Below, piece after piece: positions 16,185 to 27,651 of a stretch of DNA of 64,000 bases; the first letter of the stretch is position 1; the number at the start of each line of letters is the position of its first letter. The notes beneath the pieces are model-generated. The model searched no databases, had not been told where the DNA came from, and saw nothing but the letters and a program-made list of their open reading frames with translations. The DNA is taken from positions 53,903,762 to 53,967,761 of the forward strand of contig NC_053042.1 of the NCBI RefSeq assembly GCF_003473485.1. The letters run 5' to 3'. The position numbers were made by a program, and so were the translations under genes. Origin of the DNA: Medicago truncatula. Lineage: Eukaryota > Streptophyta > Magnoliopsida > Fabales > Fabaceae.

Positions 16185-17444
16185 GTAAGGATGATTTGTA
16201 TGTATGTGGCATATGACTTGAGTTTTGCAACTATCTAAGACTAAGCATGTAAATTCCTTCAAAAAAAGACTAAGCATGTAAATGCCTCCTCAATCATAAA
16301 TTTTTGGCTTCATAACTTTTTAGTGCATATGTAATATATTTATTTTATCCTTTCCATCCTTATAAATATTATTTTTGTTCCTTTTAACAATATTGTCAGA
16401 ATTCTTCTATTTCTTTTGATGCAAACAGACTATTCATTACGTATCAAGGGATCCATACATACTGAAACATGATCAACATAGCAACCATTAGTAATGACCT
16501 CTATTGAGTGGTGTGATGGCTGACATAATCTATTGATAAAAATATATTTTGCAATCCTTTAAGCTGTTTAATTGTATCATATTACCCATTTCAGTTTTTC
16601 TTTTTCTTTTTTTGTCTCAAATAGATTCTTCGCGTCTCATTACACTTTTCACACATTCCGTTTCAAAAATACATAGATGTTCGTTATATTATCGAAGGAG
16701 CGAAGTTGATCACTAAATTGGCTTTTGGTGGAATTGGTTGATGGATTTTGATGGTAACAAACAAGTACAACAGATGGATTTTTTTTTGTTGATTTACACC
16801 ATGGAGGCCATTTTGAGGATGAAATTAGCACCAATATTAAAACTTGAAAGTGTGGTCAATCTCATTCCAACATAATATACAGAAAAAATGTGTTAAAACT
16901 TAAAAATGATATTAGTAATATCTATGTATAAAGAAAACTACCCCTTTCAGCACACCTTTGGGTTGAAATTTTCTTTTCAAAAATACCCTTAATTTTAAAT
17001 ACAAATAACACATGTAACAAAAATATAACAATAAATAAATTTAATTTAAGGAGAAAACTTACACACAGTTTCTTATGAACTGTTCTTGCTGTTAGCCAAT
17101 TATAAAATAACACGTGGATTACTAATCCATGTCAATAATCGTTCCCGTTAACCCTCTTTTTCCTCCGTAACCGCATATCAATCTAAAAAACTAACACAAA
17201 ACAAAAACTCATATTACTTTTTTATCAGCCGCTTTTATGTTGTACATCTGTGTTTTCCTAAAAAAAAATGTTGTACATCTGTATTGTTCCCTCAATACAA
17301 CCGACAAAGATTGCCAAGTATTTTCATATCTCTTGCACAGAAAACAATATTTTCATATTATTTTATTATTTTATTTTATTAATATTATTATTTTATTTTA
17401 TTAATATAAGTTACTCTTCCTTAGCCTTTGATCAATTGTAACAA
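16185..17444. other. Spacer, nothing recognised
   Basis: 3' flank of the IST1-like gene followed by AT-rich DNA. A short direct repeat (GACTAAGCATGTAAAT-like) occurs at 16231 and 16269, just after the stop. No gene or transposon ends were recognised. Confidence 0.5.
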
Positions 17445-17850
17445 ACGTGAGCACTCTAAAAAAGATTAGTAACAAACATGAGCAAAAAATAATGTTAAAG
17501 ATTGAACTTTAAATCCTCTAAAAAATATTAGTAACAAACATGAGCAAAAAAATTGTTAAAAATTTGACTTTAAATCTTCTAAAAAAAGATTAGTAACAAA
17601 CGTGAGCAAAAAATAATGTTAAAGATTGAACTTTAAATCATCTAAAAAAAAGATTAGTAACAAACGTGAGCAAAAAATAATGTTAAAGATTGAACTTTAA
17701 ATCCTCTAAAAAAAAGATTAGTAACAAACGTGAGCAAAAAATAATGTTAAAATTGGACTTTAAATCCTTTAAAAAATAATTAGTAACAAACGTGAGCAAA
17801 AAATATTGTTAAAGATTGAACTTTAAATCATCTAATAAAAAAAAGGATTA
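17445..17850. repeat. AT-rich minisatellite, about 60-bp unit, about 6-7 copies
   Basis: The unit contains AGTAACAAACGTGAGCAAAA, a poly-A stretch, GTTAAAGATTGAACTTTAAAT and CCTCTAAAAAA. Successive AGTAACAAA starts are at about 17469, 17530, 17591, 17655, 17719 and 17782, giving a period of 61-64 bp. Copies differ mostly in A-run length. The first partial unit near 17440 is more diverged. No coding potential. Confidence 0.9.
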
Positions 17851-19951
17851 GGACTCAAAATATTTTAGAAAAAGATTTGTTAGCACTATATTAAACATTA
17901 AATATTAATAAGTAGGGTTCTCACAGTTCATATTTTGTTCCCTTATTGTTTAGTTTTTTCAACCTCTCCCAGCTCTCTGCATCAGAATTCAGAATTAACC
18001 TGTAAGTTTTTTTATTTTTCTTTCATGTTACAACTAATCAAAATCGATTAATTTTATGGATTATTTGACTTTGTTGGTTTATAAGTGATTATGATTCAAA
18101 TTTTTTACGATTAATTTCAAGGATTATTATTATTATTATTTTTATATAAAGTGAACCGTGGTTTTTTTTTTATTATTAAATAAATTATTATTTTGTTTAA
18201 AGCAATTACATAATATGTCATTTATACATTTATGTTATGATGTTACTAATTACTATTAGAATAAACAATAAAAGATCATTATTTTATCTTTATTTTAAGT
18301 GCATGAAAACTAAATAATTTTGTTATATGTCTTGACAATATTTTGTTTATAAATCAATATATCAATAATTTACATTAATATTTTAAAATTTAATCAAAAT
18401 TATACAAACAAACATAATAAAATAATAACATGCGTTAACGCAATAGAAAGAGCGGACAGACGTGCACGATAGTGCCAATCTTTCTGCTAGTGATGATATA
18501 ATTAAAGGACATATTCAAGACAGAAATAATTAAAGAACCAATATGATATTTTGTCCAGCTAGTATTGCCCTCTCCCTTTTCCTCTCACTATAACTCAATA
18601 AAACCTTACCTTTATGCAACTGCAAACCATAAAGTCGCACCCACTCCACACGGGCTCCACTTTATATATAACTTGAAACCAATACTTCATGTCACTCTCC
18701 AACTCACCCAACCACCGTAGAACTTGAAGCTTAAGCTCATCTAAAACTTTTAAATTTTGTTTCCTCTACTTCCACACTGTGGTGAGAAACGATTCAACTA
18801 TCATGTGGATTATTCATAGCCGTCTTAGACATTTTGGAGATTCTATGTAGGGGACTCAATTTAGCCATGGTTAAACCGTGACAAATATATAAAGGGGTCG
18901 CATTTAACCATAATTTAATTGTGGCCTATGAAACACGGACACATACATAACACAGACGCGTTGACATCAATTAAATTTTAAGAAAATGACATAATTCAAT
19001 GTAATCATAAATATCAGTATCGTGTGCTGAGACACACGTTCAATAAGAAGTGTCGGTGCAATAGAGATTGTGGCAAATTTTTTGGGTGATGCGCGGTAGC
19101 CTAGTTTGCACATGCTATAAGTTGGCCTTGACCAATGAGAGAATAATCCAAGATTCATAACCTAGTATTCTTTTCTATCTCTTGTATTCAAATCCAGGAA
19201 AAAATTTCCATTAGATTAACAGCAATATGTTTTGAAGTAGGATCGTGTAATATATAGCCGAGTAGACCTATGATTAGTAGAATCAATGCAACTTATGGAT
19301 ATGATTAGAACATGCAAAGTCCTCTTATATAATGGAAATTGGACTAGTACAGTCGAAATAGGTGCAAGGGTGCAATTAGCATCTCAGTGCTGTCTAATTA
19401 AGATTAGGTGGTGGTTCAAATCTTAAAACATTTTATTTTTATTTAATATAAAATTTGAGGTTAAAATATGACAAGTCATAGATCACTGACAGCATGCAGT
19501 CTCTAACTGCACAACAAAAGCCTAATCCTTCACAAGGTATTCCTCTCCGGAAATAATTGTGGGGGAGAGAGAAATTGAGGAAAGGATGAAGAGAGGAAAC
19601 AAATATGGAGAGGAGAGAAATAGTAATATATTTTTGTTGTAGATAGATGGAGAGAATGAATTGAGAGAGAAGAGAGGATCTACATCTGGATTTAAACATA
19701 TGTGACTCTTAGCAGATGCTATTAGGAGCAAACGTAACTTTAAAACAAAAACTAAGTAATTAAAATTTGGACAAACCATTGAGCCGGCGGAAAAGATACT
19801 TTTGTTCAAGGGTTTAATTGTTCAACTTTGATCCCACCACGGTCAAATTCGGGCAAAGGATAAAAAGAACTAAGATAAAGGTTAAACATGTATCCTAAAG
19901 ACACATGCTAAGAAATTTAAAATAGAAATATTATCTTAAAAGTTGTGCATT
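17851..19951. other. Spacer with promoter-like block, no gene
   Basis: At 18540-18740 a pyrimidine-rich block is followed by TTTATATATAAC (18660-18671) and a C/A-rich leader-like stretch (CCAACTCACCCAACCACC), which looks like a plant promoter plus 5' UTR, yet no convincing open frame follows. At 18925-19070 a dispersed-repeat signature (ACACGGACACAT, ACAGACGCGTTGACA, GTGTGCTGAGACACACG) resembles sequences in the ALMT introns. A degraded tRNA-like segment may lie at 19360-19430. Confidence 0.4.
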
Positions 19952-20101
19952 TTTTTTTTTGGTTACAAGGGCAAAAAGCAAAGCAGAAGAAAACAAAAGT
20001 AAAAGAAAACAGAAAGCCTAAGCTCTACGAAAATAAGTTCCTACTGCATCATTCCTTAATAAAACAGGAAGGTCTTGAGGAGGGGATGGGTGGATGAGGT
20101 A

Positions 20102-23100
20102 CTACTCATTAGAAGAAGCTCCCAATTTTGCCATGAAATCAGCGCATTGGTTTCCTTCACGGAGGCAATGGTGGACAGTGAAATTGTGCGTAACAAGGAG
20201 ATCCCTTATATCTTGAATTAAAACGGCATAGGAGTGATATATTGATGCTTGACCTGTAATGAGGTTAATTGAGAGAAGCGAGTCCGAGTAGCAAACCAAA
20301 TCCTCAAGCTCCATATCAGCTGCCATGAGAAGACCGCGGTGAATTGCCGAGAGCTCAGCAAGTAGAATGTCAGTGGAATCTGCAATGAAACCGGAGAAGC
20401 CAGAGAGGTATAAGCCGGCACTGTTACGAATAACTCCCCCAAAGCCTGCACGAATTGGAGTTCATGAACAACTCCCATCCACATTAAGGATATGGCAGTG
20501 ATGATTATTGCTGTTCCATTTGACCATACGATCAGGAGTTGAATCACCGTTGCTTTGAAAACTTGCTTTGATTGTATCGGCATAATTTTGGATGTGGAAG
20601 TTAAGCCGAGTTGGAGACCAAGTTTCTTGGCTAAGGCACATCATGTTTCGATGTCTCCATGTCCACCAAAGCCCTACAAAGAACGTGATGGAGCGCGAAC
20701 CTGTTGAGAAAGTTTTGATCTAGTTGTACGCACAGTTTTCAGAGAAGAAATCAGGACTTGTGAAGCCGATTTTTTGCTAGATTGTGATGGAGTATCGACA
20801 GTCGCGAACACAGTGCAAGAAGGTTTCATCTTTCTCTTCACATATCGAGCAAATAGCAGAATTTGCGATGTGTCTGTGGTGAAGCACGAATAGCGTAGGA
20901 GCAGCGTTATGGCATGCAAGCCAAATAAGTAACTTGTATTTCTCTGGAATTTTCAATCTCCAAATCCAAGACCAAGACTGATGGGGATTAACATTATTTA
21001 TAGTTTCCGAGAGAGAGATAAGCCAGGAGTATCCACTTTTAGTTGTGTAAACGCCATTCTTGTTGTGGCTCCAAATGAAAACATCATCTAAATTTTGATT
21101 AAAACTGATGTGGGTGTTGTTTATGGATTCAGCTACTGTTTGAGGAAGGTTAGTATATAAAGCTTGAGTATGAGGACCATTAAAGGTGAATACATCTTTG
21201 ACAGTGAGGTGGAGGTCGTGGATGTCAATGATAGGGACAAGGGAACCAAGTAAACCATGAGAACTCCAATTGCTAAACCAGAAAGAGGATGTGCCCGCTC
21301 CCGCACGCCAATTGTACCCATTATGAAGGACATTTTTGGCTCGAATAATAGAGGACCAAACTAGAGAGCTGCTGCTGTTCGTATTTGCATGGAAAATGTG
21401 GGATCCAGCCGAATACTTGTTTGAGAGGAGATTCACCCATAGTTTATTAGTGGATTGGACCATGTCCCAAACAAGTTTCCCTAGCAGACAAGTGTTAGTA
21501 TCTCTCGTTGTTCGAATGCCCAGGCCACCAAGATATTTCGGACAAGTAATCTTACTCCAATTAACTAAATGAACCCCTTTGATATTAGTGCCTTTCCATA
21601 TGAAATTGCGGGATGTTTGGTCAATACTATCACAAATATTTTGAGGGAGCCAATTAATCTGCATATAGTAGGTAGGGATAGAGGATAAAACCAAGGTCGC
21701 TAGTGTCAGTCTACCTGCTCTATTTAGGAGTCTATTCTTCCAAGATGCTAGCCTAGTTTGCATTTTTTCAATGATGAAGTTGAAATCGTTTTTTTAGGAC
21801 GACCTTGTAGCATTGGGAAACCAAGATACTTGCCAAGAGAAGTAGTGCTTTGAATTCCAGAGATAGAGGTGAGGTTATTGATTTTGCTATTAGGAGTGCC
21901 GGAGGAGTAGTAAGCTCTTGACTTGGAAATATTGATTTTTAGACCTGAGGCTCAACTGAATCTCTCGAAAAGGCTGGTGATAAAGCGAAATTGGGAGCTT
22001 TTAGCCTTAGCGAAAAGGAGAACATCATAAGCAAAGAGGAGGTGAGATATCTGATGTCCTCCATTAGTGATATGGATAGGCTCCCAGCTCCTTTGGAGGA
22101 CAACATTATTAATAGCAACTGATAGTTTCTCCATACACAAGATGAAAAGGTAAGGGGAAAGCGGATCACCTTATCTGAGGCCATGAGTAGGCTTGAAAGG
22201 GGGCATCTTGTTCCCGTTCCATAAGATAGAGTAGGTGGGTGAGGAGACACAATGCATGATGAGTTTGGTGGTGATGTCCGGAAATCCAAAATCATGGAGA
22301 CAAGAATTGAGGAAGTCCTAATTAACATTATCAAAAGCCTTTTCCAAATCAAGCTTAAAAGCTACATAGCCCTTCTTTCTTTTGAATCTTCTCATGAAAT
22401 GAACAATTTCCTGCAAAACAATCGAGTTATCAGATGTACCCCTACCAGGCAGAAAAATGCTTTGATAGGGACCAATAATATTATTAAGGATGGGCCGAAG
22501 ACGATGCACCAAAACTTTAGTGATAATCTTGTAGACAATGTTACAAAGGCTGATAGACCTAAAGTCTTTGTAGGTGGCGGGCAGATCAATTTTAGGAATG
22601 AGTGCAATGAGTGTGTTTGAGATCTCTGGATCAAAATGACCTGTGAGGAAGGCTGAGTGTACCAAATGTAAAATGTCATCACCAACAATGTGCCAATATT
22701 GTTTGAAGAAAATGCAATGGAAGCCATCTGGTCCAGGTGCTTTGTAAGGTTTCATTGAGTTGAGAGCGGTAAACACTTCCATTTTGGTAATAGGAGTGGT
22801 GAGAGAATTTTTTCCATCATCGTCAAGGACAAGGTGGGTACCTTCATTGAAAGTACGATTGTGGGGGTGCTAGTTACCGCAAAAGAAATTTTTGAAGTAT
22901 TTTTGGGCTTCTTTTTGTAGGATAGTGCTATCTGAAGTGGTAATACCATTTGGAAGTTGGAGCCTATGAATTATGTTTCTCTTTCTTCTAATGATAGTTT
23001 GAGCATGGAAAAAAGAGTTGTTTCTATCTCCAAATTTGACCCATTGTTCCCTGGACTTTTGGTACCAAAGCATTTCTTCTTGGAAGAGGATATGGTTGTA

Positions 23101-24093
23101 TTCTTGCTGAAGTTCTTTTTCAAGGAGGGTGTGACAGTATGAATCAACCCTTTCCAAGTAGTTTTGAACTCCCTTTAGGCGACTTTCCACACGTCTTTTT
23201 CTTTGAAAAATGTTTCCGAAGATTTCTTGATTGAAGGTGATGGAGTTTTGTCTGACAGAATTCAAAGATGCGGTTGTGTTGTGGTTGGTGGAATTCCAAG
23301 AGCTTCTAACAACTTCAGCGTAGTCACTATGGTCGATCCATGCTGCTTCAAAACGAAAAGGTCTAAGCCCTCTAGCTAAAGGGAGGCCACCAAAGCGGAG
23401 AAGGAGGGGATTGTGATCAGAATGTAGACGACATAGGACCTCAACGAAAGCTTCAAGGAAGGATATACGCCAGTCAACATTGGCAAGGCCACGATCAAGT
23501 TTCTTAGAAAGGGTATGGATACCGTTGTTGTTTCTGTGCCAAGTAAAACAACCACCAGTTGTTGTTAGATCTAGGAGGTTGCAATTATTCATGAAATTGG
23601 AGAAAAGGGAAGCACGGTTGTGATGGAAAATGCCTCCCCTTTGGTCACCAGGGAGAAGTGTTTCATTAAAATCACCTATGATCATCCACGGAGCGTCAAT
23701 GTTTTGGTTAATGTTAAAGAGGTAGGTCCAGAGATGTGGGCGCAAGGCAGGGTTAGGGCTTGCGTAGATGCAAGTGCAAGTAGTGGTGGCATTGTTGCGA
23801 TTGATGGAGAAGGTTATGGAGAAATTGCTAAAGTCAAGAACAGTTGAGGTAATATTTGATGCTGAATGTTTAAGAAGCCAAATTCCTCCAGAGTGACCAT
23901 TAGCTTCTATAATATGAACTGGGGTATAGCCATTAATAGTCCAAAATGGGGATAGTCTGCTGAAAGGAATGTGAGTCTCGTAAAAAGTTGGATTGTGCTT
24001 TCTGATCAAGTCTTTCATATGTCTTCTGGAATTGTTATTATGAGCCCCTCTGATGTTCCAAGAGAGGATAGAAGTATCTAGGAGAGCATCCAT
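20102..24093 (-). pseudogene. LINE ORF2: endonuclease, reverse transcriptase, RNase H (decayed)
   Basis: The reading starts MDALLDTSILSWNIRG (24093 downward), the standard plant LINE endonuclease start; further endonuclease landmarks are IIGDFNETLLPGDQ and LHSDHNPLLL. The reverse transcriptase block shows SMKPYKAPGPDGFHCIFFK-like sequence (22318-22782), LDLEKAFDNVN and, near 22030, FAYDVLLF where active enzymes have FADD: the first catalytic aspartate has become tyrosine. A zinc-binding RT C-terminal region (WIWRLKIPEKYKLLIWLA) lies at 20777-21763 and a plant-type RNase H (NVDGSCS; LLSINLITG...HHCLREGNQCADFMAKLG) at 20102-20583. At least four frame changes or stops split the frame, for example near 22865, 22300, 21780 and 20750. 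Confidence 0.9.
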
Positions 24094-24132
24094 AACAAAA
24101 CTAGGAGACAGCGGGAACAATAGACAGAGAGG

Positions 24133-24338
24133 TTACGTGACCATGTCTTCCTCATTATCACCATGAGAGTCAAAAATTTCCACATTAACATTTTTGTTCT
24201 GAAGCACATCCTCACTGATACCACAATTTAGAGAGAAGTTAAGGTTATTGTTTGGTTCAGGGTAAGTTGGAGATTTGTTGTTCGTAGGGGTAAGTATGGG
24301 ATTTTGGCTTGGGTTGGATTCATTAATATCAGGCTGGT
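24133..24338 (-). pseudogene. LINE ORF1, C-terminal remnant
   Basis: An open frame of Asn/Pro/Ser-rich composition (ESNPSQNPILTPTNN, then NVEIFDSHGDNEEDMVT-stop) ends about 40 bp upstream of the ORF2 start and is cut off by the left target duplication. Its place and composition fit the end of the LINE ORF1 (nucleic-acid binding) protein. The apparent ATG at 24349-24351 belongs to the flanking target repeat, not to the element. Confidence 0.6.
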
Positions 24339-24615
24339 AAAAGTTGTGCATTCAAGTCTATTTAAATTTTTAAAGTTAAAATTTTGTTGTTTTTTATGAA
24401 AAATTTCTAATTTTAAAGTGTTTAATAGTATAAAAAAAAAGTTACAAGCAGAACATTGAATTCAAAAGTTTGGTCCGGTGATAAAAAATCACTATTTTGG
24501 CACTATCCTCCAACTCAAACATTGACCAATTAATGCGTTTAATCAAATCATTTTAAGATGTCTAGATTAATTTCTAAATAAATATAATTTGATTACATGT
24601 ATGTGTAAAAAAAAA

Positions 24616-24786
24616 GGTGTGTTATTTGAACAACCATTTGAGTGACAACTTTTGTGACAACCACTAATTTACAAAAGAAAGTAGATAATGACACGGAAAA
24701 TAAAGTAATTGAGAGAGAAAGTAAAAAATTAATGTGAGTATGAGAGATAAAATTGTCACAAAATGGTTGTCAAAATATCATTTCTC
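24616..24786. mobile_element. Short MITE family A, copy 2 (171 bp)
   Basis: The ends GGTGTGTTATTTGAACAACC and GGTTGTCAAAATATCATTTC (plus TC) are inverted relatives of copies at 12328 and 27886. It is flanked by A9 on both sides (24607-24615 and 24787-24795), compatible with a 9-bp duplication, although a homopolymer is weak evidence. Confidence 0.65.
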
Positions 24787-24838
24787 AAAAAAAAATTACA
24801 CAACATTTGTAATTAATCTCGACTAAACATTGTTTATA

Positions 24839-25202
24839 GGGAACTTCTACGGTACACCCGCAAATTAAGGTGTACCGGTACTCTTACTTCAAAAATTTAT
24901 AAATTAACTATCATTTTTATGAAATAAAAAAATATTTATTGATATTTATATTTTAAAAAATATCATTTCATAAGAAAAAAGCATCATTTCATTGTTTATA
25001 AAAATCATACTAATTTTTTTATATTTATTGCAGAAAAATCAAATTTTATTTCGTCGATGTTTTTGATAAATAAGATTTAATTATTATAATTATAGGTGAT
25101 AGAAAATAATTTTTCTCTTCAAAAAATAACACATTTAACTATTAATTTAATGATTTAGTGTACCAATACACTCATATATTTGAATGCACCATAGAATTTG
25201 CC
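24839..25202. mobile_element. Mutator-like miniature element (364 bp), 9-bp TSD
   Basis: Left end GGGAACTTCTACGGTACACC and right end GGTGCATTC-type inverted match (GAATGCACCATAGAATTTGC plus C). Identical flanking 9-mers TTGTTTATA occur at 24830-24838 and 25203-25211. AT-rich, non-coding interior. It ends about 375 bp upstream of the cinnamate 4-hydroxylase start codon, so it forms the distal promoter boundary of that gene. Confidence 0.82.
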
Positions 25203-25358
25203 TTGTTTATATTCTAGGTATCCACGGTTGGGTGGCTTGGTTTGACCGAATGGTTGGTCATGTCTGCAAGTAATTTTATTTCATAGTCTCACCAAACTCT
25301 GCGCTTTGACTTCAAAAAATGGCTTACTTTATTCACCAAACTATTAGTATAATAAACT

Positions 25359-25575
25359 AGTATATACATATTCACATTCCTCTAATTAATCCTTCCTACC
25401 TTGGTTTGAAAAATTGAAATACTAATAGAGCCCATGGAATCATCACAAACCATGGAACACACACACACCTACCTCGTCACTCCCAACATATATAAACAAT
25501 CTCATTCCTTAATCCAACCCATCACAATTCTAATTCATCCATTCAAATATCTTTTACTACCTCACAAATCAAAAC
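25359..25575 (+). promoter_or_regulatory. Core promoter and leader of cinnamate 4-hydroxylase
   Basis: AGTATATACAT at 25359-25369 is a likely TATA box about 210 bp before the start codon. The leader contains ACCTACC (25467-25473), which equals the AC-I element bound by R2R3-MYB factors in lignin and phenylpropanoid genes; whether it acts inside a leader is uncertain. Two upstream ATGs (25434, 25452) open a 100-codon frame that overlaps the main start in another frame. A start site downstream of 25452 would remove them. Confidence 0.45.
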
Positions 25576-27651
25576 ATGACTCTCCTTCAACTCACAAAAA
25601 AACCAATATTTTTCACTCTTTTTGCTATACTCATTCCAATAATTACTACAAAACTCTTTTTTACACCCTCTCTCTCAACCTCAATTGCTTGTGCCACTTT
25701 CATCACATTATTATTATGGTTTATATACCTAACTAATTCCAATTCAAACAGCCATAAGAAAAATTCTTCACCTCCAAGCCCTTTTTCTGTTCCTATATTT
25801 GGAAACTGGCTTCAAGTTGGCAATGATCTCAATCATCGTATGCTTGCATCCATGTCACAAACTTATGGACCACTTTTCCTACTCAAACTTGGTTCCAAAA
25901 ACTTGGTTGTTGTCTCTGATCCAAACCTTGCCACACAAGTTCTTCATTCACAAGGTGTCGAGTTTGGTTCTCGTCCTCGTAACGTTGTCTTTGACATCTT
26001 CACTGGTAATGGACAAGACATGGTTTTCACTGTCTATGGTGATCATTGGCGCAAAATGCGAAGAATCATGACATTGCCATTTTTCACTAACAAAGTTGTT
26101 CAAAATTATAGTAACATGTGGGAACAAGAGATGGATTTGGTAGTTCAAGACCTAAAGGCTAATGAGATTGTTAAAAGTGAAGGCATTGTTATCAGAAAAC
26201 GTCTTCAGTTGATGCTGTATAATATCATGTATAGGATGATGTTTGATGCCAAATTTGAGTCTCAAGAAGATCCTTTGTTTATTCAGGCTACAAGGTTTAA
26301 CTCTGAGAGAAGCCGTTTGGCACAGAGTTTTGAATATAATTATGGAGATTTTATACCATTGCTTAGGCCATTTTTGAGAGGCTACCTTAACAAGTGCAAG
26401 GACCTGCAAACTAGGAGGCTGGCATTTTTCAACAACTACTTCATTGAGAAGAGGAGGTAAGTAATTGATCCATTAATATCAGTCAAGTTTCTTGTCTGGA
26501 TTAACAACTTAATTATATTGCATAGGCACTTATGATATAAGTGCTTATATATAAGCTTTTTCTATAACAAGAGATCAGTCAAATTACTTACATATAAACT
26601 GAAAGTCGTTTTCATAAACTATTATAGAGAGAATTAGAAATAAGCTGATAGTAGCTAGCGGACATGTCATAATTTGTTATCATAAACTTTTCGAAATAGT
26701 CCAACAAATACTTATGTCTGTAGATAAACTTTTCGAAATTGAGGATTATGTAAATATAATATAACACTTTTACTTTTACACATATATCCAATCACGTTTC
26801 ACCCTAATGACATTTTGTTATACTACCAAAAATATATCCACAAAATCCATGTTGATTATATAGTTTTTTTCAACTGATTTCCATTTATATGTAACATAGA
26901 GTATTTATTTTTTTTCAGAAAAATAATGGCAGCCAATGGGGAGAAGCATGAGATAAAATGTGCAATTGATCATATCATAGATGCTGAGAAAAAAGGTGAA
27001 ATAAGTGAAGATAATGTGACTTACATAGTAGAGAACATTAATGTTGCTGCAATAGAGACAACACTATGGTCCATGGAATGGGCAATAGCAGAGTTAGTGA
27101 ATCATCCAGAAGTTCAAAGCAAAATTCGTGATGAGATATCAAAAGTGCTTAAAGGAGAATCAGTTACAGAATCAAACCTAAACCAGTTACCATATTTACA
27201 AGCTACATTGAAAGAGATATTGAGATTGCATACACCAATTCCATTGTTAGTACCACACATGAACCTTGAAGAGGCTAAGCTAGGAGAGTACACTATTCCA
27301 AAAGAGTCTAAGGTAGTTGTTAATGCTTGGTGGCTTGCAAATAATCCATTATGGTGGGAAAAGCCAGAAGAGTTCAGGCCAGAGAGGTATTTGGAAGAAG
27401 AAAATGGAATTGATGCTGTTGCTGGTGGAGGGAAAGTTGATTTTAGGTTTGTGCCATTTGGTGTTGGAAGAAGGAGTTGTCCTGGAATTATACTTGCATT
27501 GCCAATATTGGGATTGATTATTGGAAAGTTGGTGTCAAATTTTGAGATGAAGGGTCCAAATGGGACAAAGATTGATGTTAGTGAAAAAGGTGGACAATTT
27601 AGCTTGCACATTGCCAACCACTCCACTGTTTTGTTCCATCCAATTATTTAG
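25576..27651 (+). CDS. C4H: Trans-cinnamate 4-monooxygenase (C4H, CYP73A, long N-terminus type)
   Basis: Cytochrome P450 of the endoplasmic reticulum that hydroxylates trans-cinnamate to p-coumarate, second step of the phenylpropanoid pathway. Two exons, 25576-26456 and 26919-27651 (537 residues). The N-terminus has two hydrophobic stretches (about residues 10-28 and 35-52) before the proline hinge [13 protein letters not shown]; ordinary class I C4H has one anchor and about 505 residues, so this fits the class II C4H group. P450 landmarks: I-helix AAIETT, KEILRLH (ExxR), FRPERY, and heme loop [11 protein letters not shown] with the cysteine ligand. C4H-specific stretches include [21 protein letters not shown] and MAANGEKH. 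No defects. The intron position after EKRR-K is a place where C4H genes are commonly split. Confidence 0.96.

Larger units (their letters stand above)
19952..24338 (-). mobile_element. LINE (L1/plant type), 5'-truncated, 14-bp TSD
   Basis: A non-LTR retrotransposon lies on the minus strand. Its poly(A) tail appears as a T run at 19952-19960, and the element is flanked by identical 14-mers AAAAGTTGTGCATT (19938-19951 and 24339-24352). It holds the end of ORF1, endonuclease, reverse transcriptase, a zinc-knuckle region and RNase H, in that order. The 5' UTR and nearly all of ORF1 are missing, consistent with incomplete reverse transcription during insertion. Several frame interruptions in ORF2 show it cannot act on its own. 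Confidence 0.95.

Noticed and set aside
17445-17850. CRISPR-like array
   Set aside because: The whole 60-bp unit repeats, with no unique spacers, in a plant nuclear context; it is a minisatellite.
22252-22620. 122-codon plus-strand frame
   Set aside because: It is antisense to the LINE reverse transcriptase region.
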